Of a stretch of DNA of 26,158 bases, positions 16,016-22,747 are shown in pieces. The translations under genes and the position numbers were made by a program. Numbering within the stretch: position 1 is the stretch's first letter; the number at the start of each line of letters is the position of its first letter. The notes beneath the pieces were generated by a model. The model was not told where the DNA came from. It saw only the letters and a list, made by a program, of their open reading frames with translations, and did no database searches. The stretch lies in IMG/VR virus record IMGVR_UViG_3300024264_002480, positions 1 to 26,158 of that record; one strand, given 5' to 3'. Source of the DNA: a virus.

Positions 16016-16724
16016 TTTTATTTTTGATGTTGATGGAACTCTTACTCCAAGTAGAGGTAAAATGGATGAAGAGTTTTCAAAGTTTTTCTTTGATTTTTGT
16101 TGTTTAAATAAAGTATATTTAGTAACAGGTAGTGATATTCAAAAAACACGAGAGCAGGTTGGAGAAGTCATTTGGGGAATGACTAAGCGTAACTATCAAT
16201 GTTCCGGTAATGACGTATGGGAACGTGGTAAGAATATTCGTACTTCTACTTTAAAGTTACCAGACGAAATGTGGGGTTATTTGAATAGAGCTATCACTGA
16301 TAGCTCATTTCCAGTTCAAAATGGACAACACATTGAGGAGCGTCCTGGGCTATATAACTTATCTATTCCAGGAAGAAATATAGGCAATCGTACTCGAATT
16401 CAATATGTAGCATATGACAATCATACTAATGAAAGAAATAATATTGCTGCTAAGTTGCAAGACCAATTTCCGTTGTTTGAATTTAAAGTCGCAGGAGAAA
16501 CAGGTATAGATATTACTGCTAAAGGAAATAATAAATCACAAATTCTTGATGATTTTGATCCTTTAGATATTATCTATTTCTTTGGAGACACGTGCGATAA
16601 GGGCGGAAATGATCATGAAATCGCATTAGCTGTACATGATCGTGGAGGAGAAAATAGTACATATCAAGTAAATAGTTGGGAAGACACCTTTTCTTATTTA
16701 CAAGCTATTAAAAATGTAGTATAA
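16008..16724 (+). CDS. Eukaryote-type phosphomannomutase-like HAD enzyme
   Basis: A 238-residue HAD protein aligned along its length with human PMM2 (246 aa). It has FDVDGTLTPSR (nucleophile D7 and acid D9), VTGSDIQKTREQVG, HIEERPGLYNLSIPGR (substrate-phosphate arginines), GETGIDITAKGNNKSQIL (with K176) and YFFGDTCDKGGNDHEI (D194, D202). These enzymes move phosphate between C6 and C1 of mannose, and some also of glucose, giving the 1-phosphate needed for nucleotide sugars. It overlaps the PEPCK homologue by 8 nt and its end contains the next promoter. A simple phosphatase function cannot be excluded. T4-like phages rarely carry this family, as far as I know. Confidence 0.85.
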   Translation: MINFIFDVDGTLTPSRGKMDEEFSKFFFDFCCLNKVYLVTGSDIQKTREQVGEVIWGMTKRNYQCSGNDVWERGKNIRTSTLKLPDEMWGYLNRAITDSSFPVQNGQHIEERPGLYNLSIPGRNIGNRTRIQYVAYDNHTNERNNIAAKLQDQFPLFEFKVAGETGIDITAKGNNKSQILDDFDPLDIIYFFGDTCDKGGNDHEIALAVHDRGGENSTYQVNSWEDTFSYLQAIKNVV

Positions 16725-16725
16725 T
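16697..16725 (+). promoter_or_regulatory. Early-type promoter for the mazG-primase unit
   Basis: TTTACA (16697-16702), a 17-nt spacer and TATAAT (16720-16725), lying in the last codons of the phosphomannomutase-like gene, 25 nt before the MazG-like start. Confidence 0.75.
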
Positions 16726-16750
16726 ACTCTATATAATGATGGAGAATATA

Positions 16751-17164
16751 ATGACTAAAGTATGGTTTAATGACATCGAGCAAATGCATGAAAAGTTTGG
16801 TGTCAACGATTGGTTTGAAGCCAATAAAGATAATAAAGAATTGATGGCAAAATATCTTGCATTTCGTATGTCAATGATTAAAGAAGAATATGACGAGACT
16901 ATGGATGCTATTGAAGCAAAAGATGCTGAAGAAGTAGTTGATGGTTTAATTGATATGTGTGTATTTGCTATTGGCACTCTTGAAGTATTAGGTGTTAATG
17001 GTAATGAAGCATGGACAAAAGTATTCAATGCTAATATGACTAAATCTCCTGGTGTTAAGCCTGGTCGTCCTAATCCGTTTGGATTACCAGATTTGCTTAA
17101 GCCTGAAGGATGGACTGCACCAACTCATAGAGGTAATCATGGAAGTCTCAGCGACATTCTTTAA
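16751..17164 (+). CDS. MazG-like nucleotide pyrophosphohydrolase
   Basis: A 137-residue all-alpha NTP pyrophosphatase-like protein. The metal-binding pattern is visible as MIKEEYDETMDAI (EExxE type) and AEEVVDGLIDMCVFAIGTL (ExxD type). The C-terminal KSPGVKPGRPNPFGLPDLLKPEGW is common in phage members of the family. ATG 16751 is chosen for GGAGA at 16741-16745; the upstream ATG 16736 has no site of its own. Marine phages commonly carry MazG-like proteins; roles proposed are dNTP pool control or removal of non-canonical nucleotides. In a hydroxymethyl-dC phage, hydrolysis of unmodified dCTP (the T4 gp56 job) is a testable alternative. Confidence 0.78.
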   Translation: MTKVWFNDIEQMHEKFGVNDWFEANKDNKELMAKYLAFRMSMIKEEYDETMDAIEAKDAEEVVDGLIDMCVFAIGTLEVLGVNGNEAWTKVFNANMTKSPGVKPGRPNPFGLPDLLKPEGWTAPTHRGNHGSLSDIL

Positions 17165-18074
17165 ATCTATATACGATAATAAAACTAATCGTAACATGAA
17201 ATTTAACAGCTTCTCTCAATTTGAGAAGCTGTTATATAAATTGTCTGAGATGCCTAGGAAAGGAAAAAAAGATGCTGAACTTATATCGCCAGCTAGTTAT
17301 GTTGATGATACGACTCGGGCAAACAAAAATGTTTTGGATTGGTCAGGTTGGACTGCTGTTGATGTTGATGATCATGAGTTTAAAGGAAACTTAAAAGATG
17401 AGTTATATAATCGTTTTGGTAGTCTTTCTTATGTTTGCTATAGTACTGCCAGTAGTTCCGACAATCATCCAAAGTTTAGGCTTGTCTTCCCACTTAGCAA
17501 ACCGGTTGAATCTGTTAAAATCAAGCATTTCTGGTTCGCTCTCAATAAAGAACTCGGTGAAATTGGAGATGGACAAACTAAAGACTTATCTCGAATGTAT
17601 TACATCCCTGCAACGTATGCTGGCGCTAACAATTTTATATTCAGTAATATTGGTGTTTATATTGATCCTGAACAGTTAATATCTAAACATCCATATACTG
17701 AAAAACGAGGGTCGTCATTTATGGATAGGCTTACACCTGAAATGCAAGCTCAGGTTATAGAACACCGTAAAAATAAAATGGAAAATACTAATTTCAATTG
17801 GTCTGGATATAGAGACTGTCCATTTATTAATAAGAATCATATTAAAGAATGGTTTGCTATATCTGGTATTGATAATTCTGGTAGATATGCAATGATATAT
17901 AAGATCATGGTATCAACAGCAATGAGTGCTATTAAAAGACAATATCCAATATCGTCATATGAAATTGAACAATTAGTAAGAGAATTGGATAATGAAACAA
18001 CCCGTAGATATGAAAAACGGCCGCTAAATGTTGAAGCTGATAGAGCTATAGAATATGCATATAAAAATGCATAA
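17139..18074 (+). CDS. Primase-polymerase-like (AEP superfamily) protein
   Basis: A 311-residue protein with the look of an archaeo-eukaryotic primase domain. TAVDVDDHE (D75, D77, motif I), YSTASSSDNHPKFRLVFPLSKPV (motif II with H110 and the common PxFRxxxPLxxPV run) and KDLSRMYYIPA (motif III region) occur in the right order and spacing. The second half is helical and basic, ending KRPLNVEADRAIEYAYKNA, and may be a PriCT-like or DNA-binding part. ATG 17139 follows GAGGT and overlaps mazG by 26 nt; ATG 17196 is an alternative lying just before a 12-bp inverted repeat. T4-like phages normally use gp61 as primase, so this may be an additional priming or repair enzyme. Confidence 0.6.
   Translation: MEVSATFFKSIYDNKTNRNMKFNSFSQFEKLLYKLSEMPRKGKKDAELISPASYVDDTTRANKNVLDWSGWTAVDVDDHEFKGNLKDELYNRFGSLSYVCYSTASSSDNHPKFRLVFPLSKPVESVKIKHFWFALNKELGEIGDGQTKDLSRMYYIPATYAGANNFIFSNIGVYIDPEQLISKHPYTEKRGSSFMDRLTPEMQAQVIEHRKNKMENTNFNWSGYRDCPFINKNHIKEWFAISGIDNSGRYAMIYKIMVSTAMSAIKRQYPISSYEIEQLVRELDNETTRRYEKRPLNVEADRAIEYAYKNA
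17204..17234. repeat. 12-bp perfect inverted repeat inside the primase-like gene
   Basis: TAACAGCTTCTC (17204-17215) pairs with GAGAAGCTGTTA (17223-17234) over a 7-nt loop. It falls in codons 22-32, right after the alternative ATG 17196. No U-tract follows, so a terminator is unlikely; a translational hairpin or a DNA-binding site is possible. Confidence 0.6.
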
Positions 18075-18089
18075 TATTGAAAATAATCC

Positions 18090-18118
18090 TTTACATTTGC
18101 TTAAAAGTGTTATATAAA
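18090..18118 (+). promoter_or_regulatory. Early-type promoter for small-gene unit
   Basis: TTTACA (18090-18095), a 17-nt spacer and TATAAA (18113-18118), 24 nt before the ATG at 18142. Confidence 0.75.
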
Positions 18119-18141
18119 GAATATAACAAAAGGAGTTACCA

Positions 18142-18330
18142 ATGAACCTATTTACTCAAACAATCGCTAATCAAATCCCTACAGGTCTAGATCGTTACGA
18201 TCAAATCTTCGCTGCTAAGAGACTTATCCTTGCATCAGACTCTCCTCTTCTAGCTACATGCAGAGAGACTCTAGAAGAAATCGAAGAAATCATCTTTCAA
18301 CGAGACAGAAAGGAATTGCCAGATGCATAA
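18142..18330 (+). CDS. Small early-type protein with biased codons, unknown
   Basis: A 62-residue protein with no recognised domain, starting behind an excellent ribosome site (AAAGGAG, 7 nt spacing) and an early-type promoter. Sequence: NLFTQTIANQIPTGLDRYDQ, then two acidic helices. All seven Ile codons are ATC and many Leu codons are C-rich, while neighbours favour ATT and ATA. Strong signals plus biased codons suggest high early expression, as for T4 host-takeover proteins. That role is inference. Confidence 0.75.
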   Translation: MNLFTQTIANQIPTGLDRYDQIFAAKRLILASDSPLLATCRETLEEIEEIIFQRDRKELPDA

Positions 18331-18511
18331 AGCTGAAATTAATAATTTAGTAAAAGCTTATCTTGATAATGGTGGTAGAATTCAAAAAATTCCAACATCC
18401 AGGATCAAAAAACATACTAATTTGGAGAAACCAAATTATTATCTTAATAGAAGATCTTTATCAAAAGCAAAGGCAAACAATGCCTATGTTTCAACAGAAA
18501 GAGGAGTATAA
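18323..18511 (+). CDS. Small basic protein, unknown
   Basis: A 62-residue basic protein (predicted strongly positive) overlapping the previous gene by 8 nt. The opening NNLVKAYLDNGGRIQKIP is a style seen in short phage proteins of unknown function, and the rest is Lys/Arg/Asn-rich (RIKKHTNLEKPNYYLNRRS). Nucleic-acid binding is plausible from charge alone. AAGGAA upstream supports translation. Confidence 0.65.
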   Translation: MHKAEINNLVKAYLDNGGRIQKIPTSRIKKHTNLEKPNYYLNRRSLSKAKANNAYVSTERGV

Positions 18512-18512
18512 A

Positions 18513-18884
18513 ATGAAAGATAAACATTCAATTAGATTTCTGCATCAATGCGCAGAAGTACAAATCAAAAAAAGTAATGACTATCAAAATCCAAATTCTC
18601 GAGTAAAACAAGCTCACTATTATCCTCGAGGTTGTGCTAGTATTCTTGATACAATGGCTGCAAAAGTTTTGCGAATGCAGTCTGTTATCGAGGCTATGGA
18701 ACTAGATCCAAACTACGCCCCGAATTTTGAATCACTTGAAGACTCTTGTATTGATCTTGCTAATTACGCGTCGTTCTTTGCTGCTTATATGAATGGTGCC
18801 ATTGATGGTCAAACAGATGATCGTGATTTTTTAAATCGTCCTATAGTACCTAAAGGAAAAACAAATGAGATCGTTCAGTCTTAA
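18513..18884 (+). CDS. Nmad1/DUF1599-like protein
   Basis: A 123-residue helical protein. KKSNDYQNPNSRVKQAHYYPRG, then ILDTMAAKVLRMQSVIEAM and LEDSCIDLANYASFFAAYM, follows the nucleotide-modification-associated domain 1 (DUF1599) pattern: a KxxDY motif, a helix with K..R, and E/D..DLANYA. That family is helical, MazG-like in style, and is found beside modified-base genes. ATG 18513 sits 6 nt after GAGGAG (18501-18506); the frame is open further upstream but overlaps the previous gene. The setting just before a gp42 cluster fits. The exact reaction is unknown. Confidence 0.6.
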   Translation: MKDKHSIRFLHQCAEVQIKKSNDYQNPNSRVKQAHYYPRGCASILDTMAAKVLRMQSVIEAMELDPNYAPNFESLEDSCIDLANYASFFAAYMNGAIDGQTDDRDFLNRPIVPKGKTNEIVQS

Positions 18885-19344
18885 AGATATAGATTTGATA
18901 GAACTCTTGGCCAAAGCAAAGGCTGAGAGTCAACTTATTTTTGATAAAGAGTCTACTCGAAAGGGTAGAACTCTTGATGATATTACTGTCACTAATATGT
19001 ATGGTCTTGCGGCTGAACAGTTTCTTATTGAAAAATGCAATTTCACTGATAATCCTTTACCATATCAGGATGTAATATCTCCAGAAGGTATTGATGTTGA
19101 GGTAAAAGTAACAAAAGTTTTTAACTATATTCCTAATGTGTTATATCGTTTAAAAGAAAAGCGTAAAAAGTATCCTAGCTTATACCAGCCTGATTGGGTT
19201 ATCATATATATAAATGATAAAAAGACTCGGGATTATGTTTTTGCTGGTACATATAAATGGAATGGTAAAACATATGTTACTAAAGATTGGTCTTTAGAAA
19301 TTGATAGAGAATTTCTTGCAAACTATGAAGGAGCAAATAATTGA
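18865..19344 (+). CDS. PD-(D/E)XK-like nuclease, putative
   Basis: A 159-residue protein with the core pattern of the restriction-endonuclease fold. A helix with E (YGLAAEQFLIEKC) precedes QDVISPEGIDVEVKVTK, where D..ExK forms the catalytic triad, and a strand-rich half follows (WVIIYINDKK, YVFAGTYKW). No specific family is recognised. It overlaps its upstream neighbour by 20 nt and the cupin gene by 4 nt. In a phage with modified cytosine, a nuclease against unmodified host DNA is an attractive role (compare T4 EndoII/EndoIV, which attack unmodified C-DNA), but this is inference; a Holliday-junction or repair role is equally possible. Confidence 0.5.
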   Translation: MRSFSLKDIDLIELLAKAKAESQLIFDKESTRKGRTLDDITVTNMYGLAAEQFLIEKCNFTDNPLPYQDVISPEGIDVEVKVTKVFNYIPNVLYRLKEKRKKYPSLYQPDWVIIYINDKKTRDYVFAGTYKWNGKTYVTKDWSLEIDREFLANYEGANN

Positions 19345-19685
19345 AAGCTGGAAAAGTCTGGGGAATGACTGAACTTATTGAAGCTAATGGTACTTTAGAA
19401 TTTCATCGTATTGAAATGGAAGCTACAGGAGTATGTTCAAAACATCTTCATGAATATAAATGGAATGGTTTTTATATCGAGTCAGGAATAATGCTTGTAC
19501 GTGTATGGCAAAATGATTATAATTTAATTGATGAAACTGTTTTACAGGCCGGTGATTATACTAAAGTAAAACCTGGTGTTTATCACCAATTCGAATGCAT
19601 TGAGCCAGGTGTAGCTTTTGAACTGTACTGGGCAGAATTTAACCACAACGATATTATTAGGGAAACAGTAGGTCATATAGAATGA
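19341..19685 (+). CDS. Cupin-fold protein
   Basis: A 114-residue single-domain cupin. Motif 1 is KHLHEYKWNGFYIESG (H35, H37, E38 or E47) and motif 2 is GDYTKVKPGVYHQFE (G71, PG at 78-79, H82), enough for a metal site. The layout resembles the cupin part of mannose-6-phosphate isomerase/GDP-mannose enzymes and small sugar-binding cupins. Start is TTG 19341 with AAGGAG (19328-19333); its TTGA overlaps the upstream stop. It directly precedes a cytidylyltransferase, so a sugar-phosphate isomerase or epimerase role is suggested by context only. Confidence 0.7.
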   Translation: MKAGKVWGMTELIEANGTLEFHRIEMEATGVCSKHLHEYKWNGFYIESGIMLVRVWQNDYNLIDETVLQAGDYTKVKPGVYHQFECIEPGVAFELYWAEFNHNDIIRETVGHIE

Positions 19686-20089
19686 AAGTAGGATTTACTT
19701 GTAGCACCTTTGACTTGCTTCATGCTGGACATATAATGATGCTCAGAGAAGCTAAATCACAATGTGATTATTTAATATGCGGTTTACAAGTAGATCCCAC
19801 TCTGGATCGTAAAGAAAAGAATGCTCCAATTCAAAACATAGTAGAAAGACAGGCTCAACTTACTGCAATAAAATATGTCGATGAAGTCATTATTTATTGT
19901 ACAGAAGCTGATTTGTGTGATATAATAAACATGTATCCAATTAATGTTAGGATACTTGGTGAAGAGTATAGAAGCAAAGATTTTACTGGTAAGGATGAAT
20001 GTCGCAATCGCGGTATCGATCTATACTTTAACAAACGTGATCATCGCTTTTCAACTAGCGATCTAAGAAAGAGAGTATGTGAACAATGA
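19682..20089 (+). CDS. Cytidylyltransferase (TagD-like), copy 1
   Basis: A 135-residue nucleotidyltransferase of the glycerol-3-phosphate cytidylyltransferase type. The N-terminus GFTCSTFDLLHAGH holds the HxGH CTP-binding motif (H14, H17); the second signature is the C-terminal RFSTSDLRKR (family RTxGxSTTxL position). Length matches TagD (about 130 aa). Such enzymes make CDP-glycerol, CDP-choline, CDP-ethanolamine or related CDP-alcohols. It overlaps the cupin and gp42 genes. A close paralogue lies at 23753-24217. The substrate cannot be read from sequence. Confidence 0.88.
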   Translation: MKVGFTCSTFDLLHAGHIMMLREAKSQCDYLICGLQVDPTLDRKEKNAPIQNIVERQAQLTAIKYVDEVIIYCTEADLCDIINMYPINVRILGEEYRSKDFTGKDECRNRGIDLYFNKRDHRFSTSDLRKRVCEQ

Positions 20090-20775
20090 AAATGAATTCT
20101 GTAAAAGATGTTCGTCAATTCTTTGTTGATGAACTAAATGATCAAGCATTCACTATTGATAAGACTGGCGCACGAACTATTGAAATGATTGGTGCTTCAT
20201 TTATTGCAGATGAAGCATCTATATTCGGTAAACCATCTCACTCTTATATTCGAAAAGAATTGGATTGGTACGATAGCCAATCAACTAATATCTTTGATAT
20301 TAATAAAGAGTCTGGTGAAGATGCTCCTGCAGCTTGGAAATATGCTGCTAATACGCATGGTGAAATTAATTCAAACTATGGTCATCTGATCTATGCTAAT
20401 AAATATTTTGATCAATATCAAAATGCATTATCTGAATTAGATAAAAATCCTGATGGTAGACGTGCTTCTATGATCTACAATCGGCCTTCTATTTGGGTGG
20501 AGTTTAACGAAAATGGAAAATCTGATTTCATTTGTACTAACGCTGTCACTTACTATATTCGTGATAATTTACTTCATTGTGTAGTCCAAATGCGGTCTAA
20601 TGATGTAGTGTTTGGTTATAAGAATGATTATGCTTGGCAACGCCACGTACAAAATAAATTAATAGAAGATTTAAATAATATTTATAGAGTTAAAGATCCG
20701 GTTAGTACTGGCATGATGATATGGCAAGTACAAAATCTTCACGTATATGAAAGGCATTTTAATCTTGTCACATAA
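20086..20775 (+). CDS. 42: dCMP hydroxymethylase gp42
   Basis: A 229-residue thymidylate-synthase-fold enzyme that matches T4 gp42 (246 aa) much better than ThyA. Shared are DKTGARTIEMIGASFIADE, YIRKELDWY, GEINSNYG, RRASMIYNRPS, FICTNAVTYYIRD (nucleophile C150, T4 C148), MRSNDVVFGYKNDYAWQ (D181, T4 D179) and IWQVQNLHVYERHF. The Cys is followed by TN, as in gp42, where ThyA has H. gp42 converts dCMP plus methylene-THF to 5-hydroxymethyl-dCMP, so this phage should carry modified cytosine. The C-terminus stops right after HFNLVT, about 20 residues shorter than T4. It overlaps the cytidylyltransferase and dCMP deaminase genes. Confidence 0.93.
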   Translation: MKMNSVKDVRQFFVDELNDQAFTIDKTGARTIEMIGASFIADEASIFGKPSHSYIRKELDWYDSQSTNIFDINKESGEDAPAAWKYAANTHGEINSNYGHLIYANKYFDQYQNALSELDKNPDGRRASMIYNRPSIWVEFNENGKSDFICTNAVTYYIRDNLLHCVVQMRSNDVVFGYKNDYAWQRHVQNKLIEDLNNIYRVKDPVSTGMMIWQVQNLHVYERHFNLVT

Positions 20776-21226
20776 TACTGATCGTCAACATAAATGGGAT
20801 CTAAGATATTTAGAGCTGGCTAAAACTATTGCTGGATGGTCTAAAGATCCTTCAAGTCAGATTGGAGCTATAGCTGTAGGTTCAAAAGGACAAGTCTTAG
20901 CTCAAGGATATAATGGATTCCCGCGTGGGATGATGGATAGTCAACATCTTTACATTAATAAAACAGAAAAATATGCTCGAATAATACATGCTGAAATGAA
21001 TATGATCTTTAATGCATCATTTAATGGTGTGTGTCTTAATGGTTCAAGTGTATATGTTTCTGGATTACCAACTTGTTCTGATTGCGCAAAAGGTCTTATT
21101 CAAGTTGGTGTAAAGGAATTAATCATGCCTAGAGAAAAAATTGAAGATCGTTGGTATGACTCATGGCAACGGTCAAAAGAATATTACAAAGAGGCTGGTC
21201 TTAAATATAGATGGGTCGTGCTGTAA
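20747..21226 (+). CDS. cd: dCMP deaminase
   Basis: A zinc-dependent deaminase of the dCMP (ComEB/T4 Cd) class, converting dCMP to dUMP for dTMP synthesis. Key parts are WSKDPSSQIGAIAV, the HAEMN motif (zinc His and catalytic Glu) and PTCSDCAK (zinc cysteines). The open frame starts at ATG 20747, overlapping gp42 by 29 nt; TTG 20765, 10 nt behind AAAGG and giving MSHNTDRQHKWDLRYL, agrees better with family N-termini. Being shorter than T4 Cd (193 aa), it lacks the T4 insert. Next to gp42 it competes for the same dCMP pool, so the pair sets the ratio of thymine to modified cytosine. Confidence 0.9.
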   Translation: MKGILILSHNTDRQHKWDLRYLELAKTIAGWSKDPSSQIGAIAVGSKGQVLAQGYNGFPRGMMDSQHLYINKTEKYARIIHAEMNMIFNASFNGVCLNGSSVYVSGLPTCSDCAKGLIQVGVKELIMPREKIEDRWYDSWQRSKEYYKEAGLKYRWVVL

Positions 21227-21234
21227 ACTTTTAG

Positions 21235-21263
21235 TTTACATTCTATTGAAAATGTAATATAAT
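21235..21263 (+). promoter_or_regulatory. Early-type promoter for glycosyltransferase unit
   Basis: TTTACA (21235-21240), a 17-nt spacer and TATAAT (21258-21263), 60 nt upstream of the glycosyltransferase ATG at 21323. Confidence 0.8.
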
Positions 21264-21322
21264 ATAATCATTAAAACTGTTATAACTATAACATGAGCTA
21301 CACTGAAATAAAGGAAGTAAAA

Positions 21323-22747
21323 ATGAAAGTTGCTTTTATCTTTGGAAAAGGTATTGAAGGATGCGGTGTTACCAAAGGCGCTAACATATTCGAATCTTGG
21401 TTAGTATCTCAAGGGCATGAAACAATCGTAATTGATTTTGATAATAAACAACACTTTGGCCGCGCTAAAGATACTGAATGGAAAAGCACTATTCATCGAG
21501 TTGAATCCAATCATGAAATTAAAGATACCCAACCAGTAATTGATGAAGTAAACACTTGCGATATTGCAATCATACATTCATTCCCAACTCGCAAAAATGG
21601 AAAGTACATTGATCGTTTCCGTGAATTTGTTGAGCATATCAGTGATCCCATTATTGTAATACATGACCATGCTATTACGAAGCAAACTATCAATAGACAA
21701 ACCCAAGCTGCTGAATTATTTTCTTTAGCAGACATTGGTGTTACACAATCGTTTGAAGGTTATTCTAACGATTGTTATCTACACACTGATCCAGGCCTTG
21801 AAGGTTGTCTTATGGAGAATCCAATATGGGTTAATACTAGTGAATATGATAAACACCGTGCCTCGCTTGAAGACCGTAAGAAACACTTTATATACATGGG
21901 CCGCATGTCAACACTTAAAGATCCAGGTATGATCTGCCGTATTGAACCATATTTAAAGAATGATTGGGATTTAACTTTGATGGGATGTGAACGTTCAATA
22001 TCATCTATTGGAATTCCAGAATCTAAAACTCTTGCCACTGATCCAGCACCTTACCATAAATCATATCAACCAAAGATTAAATTTATTGGCACAAATTCTG
22101 CAGGCGAACACTATGAACCAGCTAAAGAAAAAGAAAAGACTGGTACCACGATTACAGCATATGATAGTTACAAATATGATTTTGGAATGAATCAACTTGG
22201 TAGTTCTATGGCAGCTTGGTGTGGATATCGTCTAGGTAATCCAAAAGAGTATGGCCATCGTATGGAATATACTGTAATTGAATCATTTCTTTTATCTCTT
22301 CCTGTCATTAGTAAACATTTTGCTGAAAACGCTGTATCACCTGAAGGTAAAAAATGGGGTGAATATTATGGACCACTTATATCTAAAGCAACATGTGAAG
22401 AAGAGCTAGCAGCAGAATTAAATAGGATCTATAATAATAAAGAAGAATGGATTGCTCGTACAAAAGCTTGTCAAGAGTTAGTCTATAATTTTAATGATAT
22501 TGAAGTACTTGGTCCTAAGTTTTTAGATTTTGTGTTGACAAAAGGAAAAAGACGTAATAAAATAGAATTTATAGATAGGATTTCAAGTTATTTTCCAAGC
22601 GCAAAGCAAAGACGTGAAGATGGTGAGATTATTGTATCAACCCCAGGAAGTGTATTAAATGAAAAAGCGTATACATTGGTAGATGGAAAACAAAATGAAA
22701 TCAAAGAACCAAAAGATGTTGGTGCAACACTTGAAGGATTTTTCTAA
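21323..22747 (+). CDS. DNA glycosyltransferase, T4 alpha-glucosyltransferase-like
   Basis: A 474-residue GT-B glycosyltransferase. The N-terminus KVAFIFGKGIEGCGVTKGAN matches T4 AGT (RICIFMARGLEGCGVTK), and IVIHDHAITKQTINRQTQAAELFSLADIGVTQS and SMAAWCGYRLGNPKEYGHRMEYTVIES align with AGT counterparts. AGT moves glucose from UDP-glucose to hydroxymethylcytosine in DNA; the RB69 homologue is tied to arabinosylation. It is longer than AGT (400 aa), with an inserted region near 230-280 and about 70 extra C-terminal residues ending GATLEGFF, which looks like the gp43 clamp tail. ATG 21323 has AAGGA 7 nt upstream; ATG 21293 has none. The donor sugar is unknown. Confidence 0.88.
   Translation: MKVAFIFGKGIEGCGVTKGANIFESWLVSQGHETIVIDFDNKQHFGRAKDTEWKSTIHRVESNHEIKDTQPVIDEVNTCDIAIIHSFPTRKNGKYIDRFREFVEHISDPIIVIHDHAITKQTINRQTQAAELFSLADIGVTQSFEGYSNDCYLHTDPGLEGCLMENPIWVNTSEYDKHRASLEDRKKHFIYMGRMSTLKDPGMICRIEPYLKNDWDLTLMGCERSISSIGIPESKTLATDPAPYHKSYQPKIKFIGTNSAGEHYEPAKEKEKTGTTITAYDSYKYDFGMNQLGSSMAAWCGYRLGNPKEYGHRMEYTVIESFLLSLPVISKHFAENAVSPEGKKWGEYYGPLISKATCEEELAAELNRIYNNKEEWIARTKACQELVYNFNDIEVLGPKFLDFVLTKGKRRNKIEFIDRISSYFPSAKQRREDGEIIVSTPGSVLNEKAYTLVDGKQNEIKEPKDVGATLEGFF

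Noticed and set aside
16729-17028. 99-codon reverse-strand frame opposite the MazG-like gene
   Set aside because: Shadow frame without ribosome site or recognisable protein pattern; the + strand frame has clear family motifs. The other reverse frames in the window were dropped for the same reason.
20086-20775. Thymidylate synthase (ThyA/Td) reading of this gene
   Set aside because: The residues around the active Cys (CTN) and the long segments shared with T4 gp42 favour dCMP hydroxymethylase clearly.
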